Assembly: GCF_003709565.1 (NCBI RefSeq)
Contig: NZ_QNRC01000017.1
Span: forward strand, 1-64,000
DNA from: Paracoccus sigandri
Lineage (GTDB): Bacteria > Pseudomonadota > Alphaproteobacteria > Rhodobacterales > Rhodobacteraceae
DNA length: 64,000 nucleotides
Reading direction: 5' to 3'
Shown in pieces: positions 53,982-62,309 of the stretch (its first letter is position 1; the number at the start of each line of letters is the position of its first letter). The translations under genes and the position numbers were made by a program. Below the pieces are notes generated by a model that was given only the letters and a program-made list of their open reading frames with translations, was not told the origin of the DNA and did not search any database.

Positions 53982-54636
53982 ATGCCATTCGAATTTGCAG
54001 ATCCCGCCACCTTGGCGGATGAGGCCGCCGCCCTTCGCGCCGTGCCCGTGCGCGAGGAGCTGTGGCTGCTTGGTCAGCCGCCCCTGACCGACTATCTGGA
54101 CCTCTGGTCGCGCGATGTCGAAGGCGGCGAGGCCCGCCGGCGCGAGGATGTCATCGCCGAATGGCGGCGGGCGAACGACCATCTTGCCGAACTGGAGGAA
54201 CGCGAAGCCGGCCTGGCCGACCGCATCCGGTGCCGCAAGCTGCCGGCCACGATGCGGGCGGTGGCCTTCGCCGTTTCGGACCGGCCGCCGGGATCGTGGG
54301 GATCGTCGTCGGGCAGGGCTCGAACTTTCTCAGCGGGATCCGATGGGCCAGCGGATCGTCCTGCACAACGGCTATCACCGGGCCTGCGCGCTGCGCATGG
54401 CGGGGGTGACCCATGCCCCGGTCATCGTCCAGACCGTCAGCCGGCGCGACGAGCTGGAGGTGGTCGCCGCTGCCGCCGTCGTGGACGATCCCGCCTTCTA
54501 TTTCCGCGCCAACCGGCCGCCGATGCTGAAGGATTTCTTCGATCCGCGCACCAGCATCGTGCTGCCGGCCAGGCGCAGGCGGAAGATGATCAAGGTCAGC
54601 TTCACCGTCACCGAGCTGTATGTGGAAGACCTGTAG
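53982..54636 (+). pseudogene. Conserved hypothetical (ParB/Srx-like fold?), frameshifted
   Basis: From ATG 53982 (MPFEFADPATLADEAAALR, REELWLLGQPPLTDYLDLW) the frame is clean to about 54280. The expected continuation then appears in a second frame (AGIVGIVVGQGSNFLSGI) and from about 54340 in a third (QRIVLHNGYHRACALRMAG, then PAFYFRANRPPMLKDFFDP, ending FTVTELYVEDL). The 'NGYHRA-AL' block resembles the core of ParB-like nucleotide-binding folds. Two small indels therefore split a protein of about 220 residues. It directly precedes the HlyD remnant and was probably part of that operon. Confidence 0.7.
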
Positions 54637-54639
54637 GAT

Positions 54640-55815
54640 GCCCCGCGACGACACATCCCCCGTCCCCCGCCCCCGCTGTGCTGGTCCGAGGCGTTGGCCG
54701 AGCAGCAGCCCCGCTGGCTGGGCTGGGTCCTGCTGGCGCCGCGGCTGTCGCATACGGTGCTGTCCGCCTGTGCAGTGCTGCTGCTGGGCGGGCTGGTGGT
54801 GCTGGTCGCGTTCGGCGAATACACGCGTAAGGTGCGGCTGCCAGGCTGGCTGGCGCCGCGGCAGGGCCTGCTTCAGGTCGTGGCGCCGCAATCGGGGTGC
54901 TGACGCGGCTGGTCGCGCAGGAGGGCCAGCAGGTCCGGCAGGGCGATGTCCTGGCCGTGCTGTCCGGCGAAAGGCGCAGCGGGGCGGTGGGCGAGACCCA
55001 GCAAGAGGTGCTTCGCGCGCTGCGTGCCCGGCGCGACAGCCTTGCGGCGGAACGCGACAGCTACCGGGCGCCGTTCGCCCGGCAGGCGGAAGCGCAAGAG
55101 GCGCCTGACGGGGATAGAGGCCGGCAGCCTGGATACCGAATTCGCCCTGCAACGCGAACGGGTGGCGCTGGCCTGGGCCGCGATCAAGGCCGCGCGTCCG
55201 GGGGCCTGGCGACCGAGGACGACATGCAGCGCGCTGCGGAATCGACCTTCGACCTGGCCCTTGTCCTTCAGGCGCTGGAACGCACCCGCGCCACCGTGAA
55301 CCTCAGCCGCGTCGAACTGGCCCCCGAGATCGCCGAGCGCCCGCTGCGCGAGCAGCTGGCCGAAACCGATCGCGCCATCGCCCAGATCGGCCAGGAACTG
55401 GCCGAGGGCGAGGCCGCGCGCGAAACCGTCGTGACCGCGCCGGAATCGGGCACCGTCACCGCCTTGCGGGCGGTGGTCGGGGACCGTGCTTCAGGCCCGG
55501 CTCTACGGGACCAGCCGCGACATCGGCTTCGTGGCGCCCGGTCGGCGCGTGCTGGTCCGCCATGACGCCTTTCCCCACCAGAAATTCGGGCAGTATCAGG
55601 GCGTCATGCGCAGCGTCTCGCGCGCGACCGTGGGGTAGGGCGAGCTGGTCGAGGCGGCGGCGGGGCCGCTGGCCTCGCTCGGCGCGCCGGGAGAGCCGGT
55701 CTATCGCATCACCGTCGATCTGGAGGCCCAGAGCGCCCGGGCCTATGGCCGGCCCGCACCGCTGCGGCCGGGCATGACCCTGCAATCCGACGTCCAGATC
55801 GAGACCCGCCGGCTG
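54640..55815 (+). pseudogene. HlyD-family membrane fusion protein, multiply frameshifted
   Basis: Successive frames give EQQPRWLGWVLLAPRLSHTV with a membrane segment, EYTRKVRLPGWLAPRQGLL, then VLTRLVAQEGQQVRQGDVLA (lipoyl half), a helical hairpin (LEAGSLDTEFALQ-like, NLSRVELAPEIAERPL), VTAPESGTVTALRAV (second lipoyl half) and RHDAFPHQKFGQYQGV with MTLQSDVQIETRRLWEW at the end. At least four frameshifts and a TAG at 55636-55638 break it. Such adaptors link a peptidase-containing ABC exporter to the outer membrane; no exporter gene is present. Confidence 0.8.
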
Positions 55816-57073
55816 TGGGAATGGGTGTCCGCCGCGATGAACCGCTATTCCGAGAACGTGGCCGAACTGCTGCTGCTGGGGCGCACCGAACTTGCCGATT
55901 TCAACGAGGCGCGCGACAGCCTGGAAGGCAGCCTGTCGCGGCTGGAAGGCCTGATCCGCGACGAGATCGACGTCGCCGCCCAGCCCGAAGGACCGCGCCG
56001 CCGAGGAGAAGGAACTGGCCCGCGTCGCCGAGAGGCGCTCGCTTTTCGAGAATATTGACGAGCAGACCCAGCGGCTGCTACTGCTGCGCGACCAGGGCCG
56101 GCGGGAAGAGGCGATCCGCATCTTCCGCGAAGAGATCGAGAAGCGTCTGGACAGCGCCCTGGAGGCCCATATCGGTGCCGGGATCGCCGACGAGGAGGCC
56201 GAATTGCGGCGCTATCAGTCGCAGCCCAACCGGCTGGAACGCGAGCTGGAATGGATCATCAGCATCGTGACCGCCGCCGCCTTCGTCGTGTCGGCCATCG
56301 CGGCGCTGCTGCTGAGCCGGTCGCTGACACGGCCCATAGCGGCGCTGGACTCCGCAACCCGAAAGATCTCCGAGGGCAACCTGGCCTATCGGCTGGACTA
56401 TCGCGGGCGCGACGAATTCGCCAGCCTCGTCACCCAGATCGACAATGCCGCATCGTGTCTGAAGGCGCAGCGCTCGGCGCTGCTGAACGTGCAGACCGGC
56501 CTCGAGAAGAAGGTGACCCGGCGGACCCGCGAGTTTGAGGAGGCCAATGCGCGGCTGAAGAAGCTGGACCACATGCGGATGCTGTTCCTGGCCGATATCG
56601 GACACGATCTGCGCACGCCCCTGACGGTGCTGCGCGGCGAGGCCGAGATCGCCCTGGCTGACGCCGGCATCCTGGGCGAGGCGAACGACATCCAGATCGC
56701 GACATGTCTGCCGCCCGGCGGCTGCCGCGCCGAAGGCGATGCGGGCAGGCTGGCGCAGACGATGAGGATCGTGCTGGACAATGCGATCAAATACGCCGAT
56801 CCCGGCTCGGTGGTGCGGGTCGGGCTGTCCTGCGGCGAGGGCCGCGCCGAACTGGCCATCCTGAACGAGGGCCCCGAGATCCCGGCGGCCGACCTGCCCT
56901 TCGTCTTCAGCCGCTTCTATCGCGCCCGCCAGCCGGCGAATTTCCGGCACAGCGGGACCGGGCTTGGCCTGTCCATCGCGAAATGGATCGTCGAGGGGCA
57001 TCGGGGCCATATCGGCATCTCCAGCGCGGATCACCGGACGGCGGTGCGCGTTTCCCTTCCTCTTCTGTCCTGA
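55816..57073 (+). pseudogene. Sensor histidine kinase, 5'-truncated, fused to HlyD end, internal deletion
   Basis: The HlyD frame reads straight into NRYSENVAELLLLGRTELAD, a helical sensor domain; a frameshift follows near 55990. Then come IDEQTQRLLLLRDQG, a membrane segment with HAMP domain (LSRSLTRPIAALDSATRKIS), H-box FLADIGHDLRTPLTVLRG, N-box IVLDNAIKYADPG, FVFSRFYRA and G-box GTGLGLSIAKWIVEGH. Between the H-box and the N-box only about 55 residues remain, where roughly twice that is usual, so an internal deletion has removed most of the dimerisation helix and linker. The N-terminal membrane anchor is also missing. Confidence 0.8.
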
Positions 57074-57080
57074 GGCGACG

Positions 57081-57755
57081 ATGGCAAAGATCCTGCTTGT
57101 CGAAGACGACCCCCGCATCGCCAGCTTCGTCACCCGCGGCCTGAAGGCCGAGGGCCACATGCTCGACATCGCCGGGAACGGGCAGACGGCGATGGCGATG
57201 ATGCGCAAGGCGGATTATCCGCTGGTCATCCTGGACCGGATGCTGCCGGATTTCGACGGCGTGACGGTCTGCCGGCAGATGCGCAGCGAGAACATCACGG
57301 CACGGGTGCTGATGCTGACGGCACGGGATGCCTAGGGCGACAAGATCGAGGGGCTGAACGCCGGGGCCGACGACGACCTGACCAAGCCCTTCGCCTTCGA
57401 CCACCTCGTCGCCCGCGTCGAGGCGCTGCTGCGACGCTCGCCCGACCTGCGCTATGACCCTGTCCTGCAGGTCGCCGACCTGGTCCTTGACCCCGGCACG
57501 CGGCAGGTGACGCGGGCGGGCAGGCCCATCGAGCTGACGTCGAAGGAATTCGGGCTGCCGCGCTACATGATGGAACATAGCGGCGCGGTTCTCAGCCGGA
57601 CCCAGATCCTCAACAACAACTGGGGCTATGGCTTCGATCCCGGCTCGAAGGTGGTGGACGTCTATATCCGCTATCTTCGCGCCAAGATCGACAGCGTGGC
57701 CGAGGCGCCGCTGATCCACACGGTGCGCGGCGCGGGCTATCGCCTGGGGCATTGA
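57081..57755 (+). pseudogene. OmpR-family response regulator with an internal stop
   Basis: ATG 57081 opens MAKILLVEDDPRIASFVTRG; the phospho-acceptor lies in VILDRMLPDFDG; after LMLTARDA a TAG at 57333-57335 interrupts. The same frame continues GDKIEGLNAGADDDLTKPFA and a winged-helix DNA-binding domain (ELTSKEFGL, VVDVYIRYLRAKID, HTVRGAGYRLGH). The usual ADDYLTKPF has Asp for Tyr. It follows the kinase by seven bases. The single stop separates most of the receiver from the DNA-binding half. Confidence 0.85.
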
Positions 57756-58015
57756 GCCTCCGGGCCCAGGCGTGAAGCGCGCGCGAAATCCTGCTGCGGC
57801 CGCCAGGCGCTGTCCTGCGGCAGGGCGCCATCAGGAAAACGCGGCCTGGCCGCCGCCATCCCTTCGATGCCGCCCATGGCGGCGACTGACGGGCGACCGG
57901 TGCTGCCGTGGTGTTACGCGACCCCCGCAGCCAGGCGCCCACCTTGCGATTCTGCCGCATCGACGGGAATAACGTGCCGGGGCGCGGCGTTAATCCATCA
58001 AAAGATGACAAGAGG
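57756..58015. other. Spacer without recognisable content
   Basis: This 260-base stretch contains no supported ORF, hairpin with T-run or repeat. Confidence 0.5.
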
Positions 58016-58532
58016 ATGACGCCGATGCCCGCCTCTCCGGGCAGCCGCATTCGTGCTCGTCTGTCCCGGCCCGTCGCGGCCCCTTCGCTGGCCCTGTTCC
58101 GCATCCTGTTCGGGGCGCTGCTGCTGTGGGATTGCTGGCGCTTCATCCGCGACGATCGCGTCTGGCGCTATTGGATCGCGCCCGAGTTCCATTTCTCCTA
58201 TCCCGGCTTCGCCTGGGTCGGTCCGCTGTCCAAGGACTGGATCGAACTGGGCTGGCTGGGCCTGGGCATCGCCGCGCTCTTCGTCATGCTGGGCCTGTTC
58301 TATCGTATCGCCATCGTCGCGCTGACGGTGATCTTCGGCTATCTGGCGCGGCGAGGGCCATGACGTCTCGGTCCCGGCCAGGATCTGCAAGTCGCTGAAC
58401 GGCCGGCCTTGACAGGAGTTCATCGACCCCAGGGCGGACCTGACACGGGTCGGATGGAACCTGTTCGGTTCGGACCCCTGGGTGCTGCTGCTTCAGATTC
58501 CCGTCCGGGGCATTGTCGGGAATGGCCGGTAG
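58016..58532 (+). pseudogene. HTTM-domain (vitamin-K carboxylase-like) protein, internal deletion
   Basis: From ATG 58016 (or 58025, which has AGAGG nine bases upstream) the frame gives SLALFRILFGALLLWDCWRF, a PEFHFSYPGFAWVGPL block and two membrane segments: the N-terminal 110 residues of HTTM proteins. At FGYLARRG the sequence jumps, in another frame, to the C-terminal end of the family: VPARICKSLNGRP, a TGA where a Trp is usual, then QEFIDPRADLTRV and GSDPWVLLL. Most of the protein between is deleted. Confidence 0.75.
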
Positions 58533-58533
58533 A

Positions 58534-58815
58534 TCCGGGACGCCGACCTTCAAGGTCTTCTGGCGGCGGCTCGGCGTGCTGAAGTCGGGAGCCGTTCAGT
58601 CCAGACTGGTCAGGTGCGGCATCGCTGGATTTGCGCAGCCGGCTGCGCCTGCCCCTTGGCTTCGCCTCCCACATCATCTCGGGATCGAACCAGAGACCGT
58701 CGGCGAACCACGATGCTTGAGCGCTTCATTGTCGGCCGGCCAGGTCCGGGTCTTATAGCGCGGTGGTGCCGGTCTGCTCACGCGATCCAGCTGCCACGCT
58801 GAAGTTGCAAGGTGA
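58534..58815 (-). pseudogene. IS5-family transposase remnant (second element type)
   Basis: The minus strand reads PAPPRYKTRTWPADNEALK, HRGSPTV, then after a 2-base insertion FDPEMMWEAKPRG. Later, near 58600-58535, it reads TAPDFSTPSRRQKTLKVGVP with a stop inside. This is the N-terminal region of IS5/IS903-type transposases with an internal deletion. An AGGGATTCACCTT-type terminus lies at about 58810-58822. It differs from the IS427-type remnant at the window start. Confidence 0.8.
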
Positions 58816-58879
58816 ATCCCTTCAGACAGAACCGTGCCTCCCTCGACCGTCCGCCAAGGGCTCACTCCCCCTAAGCTCC

Positions 58880-59479
58880 TCATCGGACTGCCTTGATCCC
58901 CTCGAGGATCAGCGTCGTCGCCACGTCGGCGTAATCCTCGCGCGAGATGCGGCCGCCGTCGCGGAACCACATGTAGACCCAGTTCATCATCCCGAAAAGC
59001 GACATGGTCACCGGCATCAGCAGCGGCCGGTCCTTGCTGTCCAGGCCGGGGTTGATCTCGTCCAGAACCAGCGAGAAGCGCCGCACGATGCTGCGCTCGA
59101 CGGCGGTGATCTCGGCCTTCTGCGCGTCCGAGAGGGCGGCGGTGGCGTTCAGCTGCACCTTGTGCTGGTTGTCGGCGCCCCGGTAGTTCTCGAGCACCGC
59201 GCCGACCAGCTTGCGCAGCCGCTGCTCGGGCGGCAGGGCCGGGTCGTCGGCCGCCTCGATCGCGGCGTCCAGTTCCTCCAGATGGGTGATGATGATCGCG
59301 AAGATCAGCGCATCCTTGCTGGGATAGTAATGATAGAGCAGCGCCTTGGACACCTGCGCGTATTTCGCGATCTGCGACATCGAGGCCTTTTCCATCCCCT
59401 GCTGCGCAAAGACCGCGGCGGCATTGTCCAGAATGCCGCGCTGCTTTTCCTCGAAATCCTGAGCCCGCGTTCGAGCCAT
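58880..59479 (-). CDS. paaR: TetR-family regulator of the phenylacetate genes (PaaR-like)
   Basis: The product is 199 residues. TetR HTH at about 33-53 (MSQIAKYAQVSKALLYHYY). The C-terminal domain (VQLNATAALSDAQKAEITA, FGMMNWVYMWFRDGGRI) is that of PaaR/AcrR-like acyl-CoA-responsive regulators. It is the last gene of the paaG-paaI-paaK unit. A TetR-like palindrome lies in the paaG/paaN divergent promoter. The ATG at 59479 was chosen because the upstream in-frame sequence is intergenic. Phenylacetyl-CoA as inducer is inferred from the neighbourhood. Confidence 0.85.
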   Translation of the reverse strand: MARTRAQDFEEKQRGILDNAAAVFAQQGMEKASMSQIAKYAQVSKALLYHYYPSKDALIFAIIITHLEELDAAIEAADDPALPPEQRLRKLVGAVLENYRGADNQHKVQLNATAALSDAQKAEITAVERSIVRRFSLVLDEINPGLDSKDRPLLMPVTMSLFGMMNWVYMWFRDGGRISREDYADVATTLILEGIKAVR

Positions 59480-59610
59480 GAAGTCAATTCCCTGAATTCG
59501 AAAGGGATTCTGCCCGCGCCGCGACCAAGGCAGCAACCTGAACGGGCAGGGCCCTGTCATCGCTATAGCGGCGGGGCGCGCAACTGTCACGCCCGCGCCG
59601 TTTTGCACGC

Positions 59611-60921
59611 CTATTCCTTGGGGCGGTTGTCCACCACACGCTTGGCCTTGCCTTCCGAGCGCGCGACCGAATTGGGGTCGCGGACCTCGATCCGGGTCGA
59701 GACGCCGACGATCGACTTGATGTGATGCGCAAGCTCCTTGGCGGATGCCGCGCGGGCGTCCTCGTCGGCGTGATCGGCGGTGCATTCGACGCAGACGGTC
59801 ATGTTGTCCATCCGCCCCGAGCGCGACAGCTCGATCTGGAAATGCGGGGCGAGGCCCTTGCATTTCAGGATCTGCTCCTCGATCTGGGTCGGGAAGACGT
59901 TCACGCCGCGCAGGATGATCATGTCGTCGCTGCGGCCGGTGATCTTCTCGATCCGCCGCATGGATCGTGCGGTGCCGGGCAGCAGCCGGGTCAGGTCGCG
60001 GGTGCGGTAGCGCACCATCGGCAGCCCTTCCTTGGTCAGCGTGGTGAAGACCAGCTCGCCCATCTCGCCGTCGGGCAGGACCTCGCCGGTCAGCGGGTCG
60101 ATGATCTCGGGATAGAAATGATCCTCCCAGATATGCAGCCCGTCCTTGGTCTCGACGCATTCCTGCGCGACGCCGGGGCCCATCACCTCGCTGAGGCCGT
60201 AGATGTCGACGGCGTGCATGTCGAAGGCCTCCTCGATCTCCTGGCGCATGGCGTTGGTCCAGGGCTCGGCGCCGAAGATGCCGACCTGCAACGAGCTTTC
60301 GCGCGGGTCCAGCCCCTGGCGGCGGAACTCGTCCAGGATCGACAGCATGTAGCTGGGCGTGACCATGATGATGCGCGGCTTGAAGTCGTGGATCAGCGTC
60401 ACCTGCCGCTCGGTCATGCCGCCCGAGATCGGGACCACGGTGCAGCCCAGCCGCTCGGCCCCGTAATGCGCGCCGATGCCGCCGGTGAACAGCCCGTAGC
60501 CATAGGCGTTGTGCAGGATGTCGCCGGGCCGCCCGCCCGCCGCGCGGATCGAGCGCGCGATCAGGTTCGCCCAGTGGTCGATATCGGCGGCCGTATAGCC
60601 CACCACGGTCGGCTTGCCGGTGGTCCCCGAGGATCCGTGGATGCGCACCAGCTTGGATTGCGGCACGGCGAACATGCCGAAGGGATAGGTGTCGCGCAGG
60701 TCCTGCTTCACCGTGAAGGGGAATTTCGCGATATCGGCGAGGGTTTTCAGCTCCTCGGGATGCACGTCATGTTCGATGAACCGCTTGCGGTAGAAGGGCG
60801 AGTTCTCGTAGGCGTGTTTCAGCGAACGCTTCATGCGGTGGAACTGGAGCGCCTCGATCTCGTCGCGAGACGCGATCTCGATCGGGTCCAGGTCCTGCTT
60901 GCGCGGGGTCAGGTCTTCCAT
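59611..60921 (-). CDS. paaK: Phenylacetate-CoA ligase
   Basis: The product is 436 residues, the usual length. The ATP-binding P-loop HGSSGTTGKPTVVGYT is near residue 93; YGLSEVMGPGVAQE near 240 and MVRYRTRDLTRLLPG near 305 are the AMP-binding core motifs. It activates phenylacetate to phenylacetyl-CoA, the first step of the aerobic hybrid pathway. It begins 30 bases after paaI. All motifs are intact. Confidence 0.95.
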   Translation of the reverse strand: MEDLTPRKQDLDPIEIASRDEIEALQFHRMKRSLKHAYENSPFYRKRFIEHDVHPEELKTLADIAKFPFTVKQDLRDTYPFGMFAVPQSKLVRIHGSSGTTGKPTVVGYTAADIDHWANLIARSIRAAGGRPGDILHNAYGYGLFTGGIGAHYGAERLGCTVVPISGGMTERQVTLIHDFKPRIIMVTPSYMLSILDEFRRQGLDPRESSLQVGIFGAEPWTNAMRQEIEEAFDMHAVDIYGLSEVMGPGVAQECVETKDGLHIWEDHFYPEIIDPLTGEVLPDGEMGELVFTTLTKEGLPMVRYRTRDLTRLLPGTARSMRRIEKITGRSDDMIILRGVNVFPTQIEEQILKCKGLAPHFQIELSRSGRMDNMTVCVECTADHADEDARAASAKELAHHIKSIVGVSTRIEVRDPNSVARSEGKAKRVVDNRPKE

Positions 60922-60951
60922 GCTGTCCTCCCTCGGGATTGCGGTTGCCGG

Positions 60952-61401
60952 TCAGTCCTCCACCGGCAGATGGGTTCCTTTGACGGTGCGCGAATGGCCG
61001 CGGAATTCGGCCACATGGGCGCCGTCCTGGTTGGTGATGCGGATGTCGTAGATGCCCGACCGGCCCCGTCGCGAGACCTCGCGCGCCTCCGCCGTCAGCC
61101 GGTCGCCGATCCGGCCGGGAACCAGGTAGGTGATCGAACAATGCTGTGCGACCACCAACTGATTGTAGCTGTTGCAGGCGAAGGCGAAGGCCGAATCGGC
61201 CAGCGTGAAGATATAGCCGCCATGGCAGTTCCCGTGCCCGTTGGACATCGCCTCGGTGATGGTCATCGACAGCGTCGCCTCGCCCGGCACGACATGGTCG
61301 AGGCTCATGCCGAGGCGCTGGCTGGCGCTGTCGTCGTTCCACATGGCGCGGGCCGAGGCCTCGGCCAGTTCCTGCGGGGTCATGTCCTGCGGGCGGGTCA
61401 T
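60952..61401 (-). CDS. paaI: Phenylacetate-pathway hotdog thioesterase
   Basis: The product is 149 residues. The hotdog thioesterase motif NGHGNCHGGYIFTLADSAFA near residue 54 contains the HGG and Asp of PaaI. It hydrolyses trapped phenylacetyl- or ring-hydroxylated CoA esters to relieve CoA sequestration. Its ATG overlaps the paaG stop by four bases. Confidence 0.95.
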   Translation of the reverse strand: MTRPQDMTPQELAEASARAMWNDDSASQRLGMSLDHVVPGEATLSMTITEAMSNGHGNCHGGYIFTLADSAFAFACNSYNQLVVAQHCSITYLVPGRIGDRLTAEAREVSRRGRSGIYDIRITNQDGAHVAEFRGHSRTVKGTHLPVED

Positions 61402-62192
61402 TTGCCGGTGAACTCCGGTTTGCGCTTTTCCAGGAAGGCGGTGACGCCCTCGGCATAATCGGCGCTGCGGCCGGCCTGCTGCTGGCAGTCGCGTTCCAGG
61501 TCGAGCTGCTCGTCCAGCGTGTTGGTGGCCGCCTGCTGGATCAGCCGCTTGGTCAGGCCCAGCCCCAGGGTCGGCCCGGCGGCGAGCGATGCGGCCAGTG
61601 CCGCGGCCTCGGCGATCAGGGCGTCATCCTCGACCACCTTCCAGATCAGCCCCCATTCGGCGGCGCGTTCGGCTGGCAGCGGCTCGGCGGTCAGGGCCAG
61701 CGCCTTGGCGCGGGGCTCGCCCAGGATGCGGGCAAGGCTCCAGGTTCCGCCGGCATCGGGCACCAGCCCGATCCTGGCGAAGGCCTGGATGAAGCGGGCC
61801 GATCTGGCCGCCAGCACGATGTCGCAGGCAAAGGCGATATTCGCGCCGGCCCCCGCCGCCACGCCGTTCACCGCGCAGACCACCGGCTTCTCGAGGCTGC
61901 GAATCAGCCGCAGGGTCGGGTTGTAGAAATTCTCGAGCGTCTGGCCCAGGTCCGGCGCCGGCCCGCCCTTGCGCGGATCGCGGTCGCCCAGGTCCTGCCC
62001 GGCGCAGAAGCCGCGCCCGGCCCCGGTCAGCAGAACCGCGCGCACCGCGTCGTCGTCATGCGCGCGCCGGAGGCCGTCGCGCAGCGCAAGATGCATCGCC
62101 TCGTTGAAGGAATTCAGCTTTTCGGGACGGTTCAGCGTCAGCGTCAGCACGCCATCGGCAAGCACCGAAGTGACGGTTTCGGGACTGGTCAT
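61398..62192 (-). CDS. paaG: Enoyl-CoA hydratase/isomerase of the phenylacetate pathway
   Basis: The product is 264 residues from ATG 62192; an open frame upstream only shadows paaN. Crotonase fold: GRGFCAGQDLGDRD near 60, NGVAAGAGANIAFACDIV oxyanion-hole region near 105 and LVPDAGGTWSLARILG near 140 with Asp where hydratases have Glu, as in isomerase-type PaaG. It isomerises ring-epoxide-CoA to oxepin-CoA. It is the first gene of the paaG-I-K-R unit. Confidence 0.9.
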   Translation of the reverse strand: MTSPETVTSVLADGVLTLTLNRPEKLNSFNEAMHLALRDGLRRAHDDDAVRAVLLTGAGRGFCAGQDLGDRDPRKGGPAPDLGQTLENFYNPTLRLIRSLEKPVVCAVNGVAAGAGANIAFACDIVLAARSARFIQAFARIGLVPDAGGTWSLARILGEPRAKALALTAEPLPAERAAEWGLIWKVVEDDALIAEAAALAASLAAGPTLGLGLTKRLIQQAATNTLDEQLDLERDCQQQAGRSADYAEGVTAFLEKRKPEFTGK

Positions 62193-62255
62193 ATGTCTCT
62201 CCCCCTTGGCCGCCGGCAGGATTCTCGGCGGCCCTCGAAGATTTCTGTTGCATAA

Positions 62256-62269
62256 ACCGACCGGACGGT
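62256..62269. promoter_or_regulatory. Candidate PaaR/TetR operator between paaG and paaN
   Basis: ACCGACCGGACGGT is palindromic at 12 of 14 positions, like the operators of TetR-type acyl-CoA regulators. It lies 64 bases from the paaG start and 41 from the paaN start, in an AT-richer stretch suited to both promoters. Confidence 0.55.
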
Positions 62270-62309
62270 CAATGATAATCAGACCGGGGGAGGTCCGGGG
62301 GAGTATATC

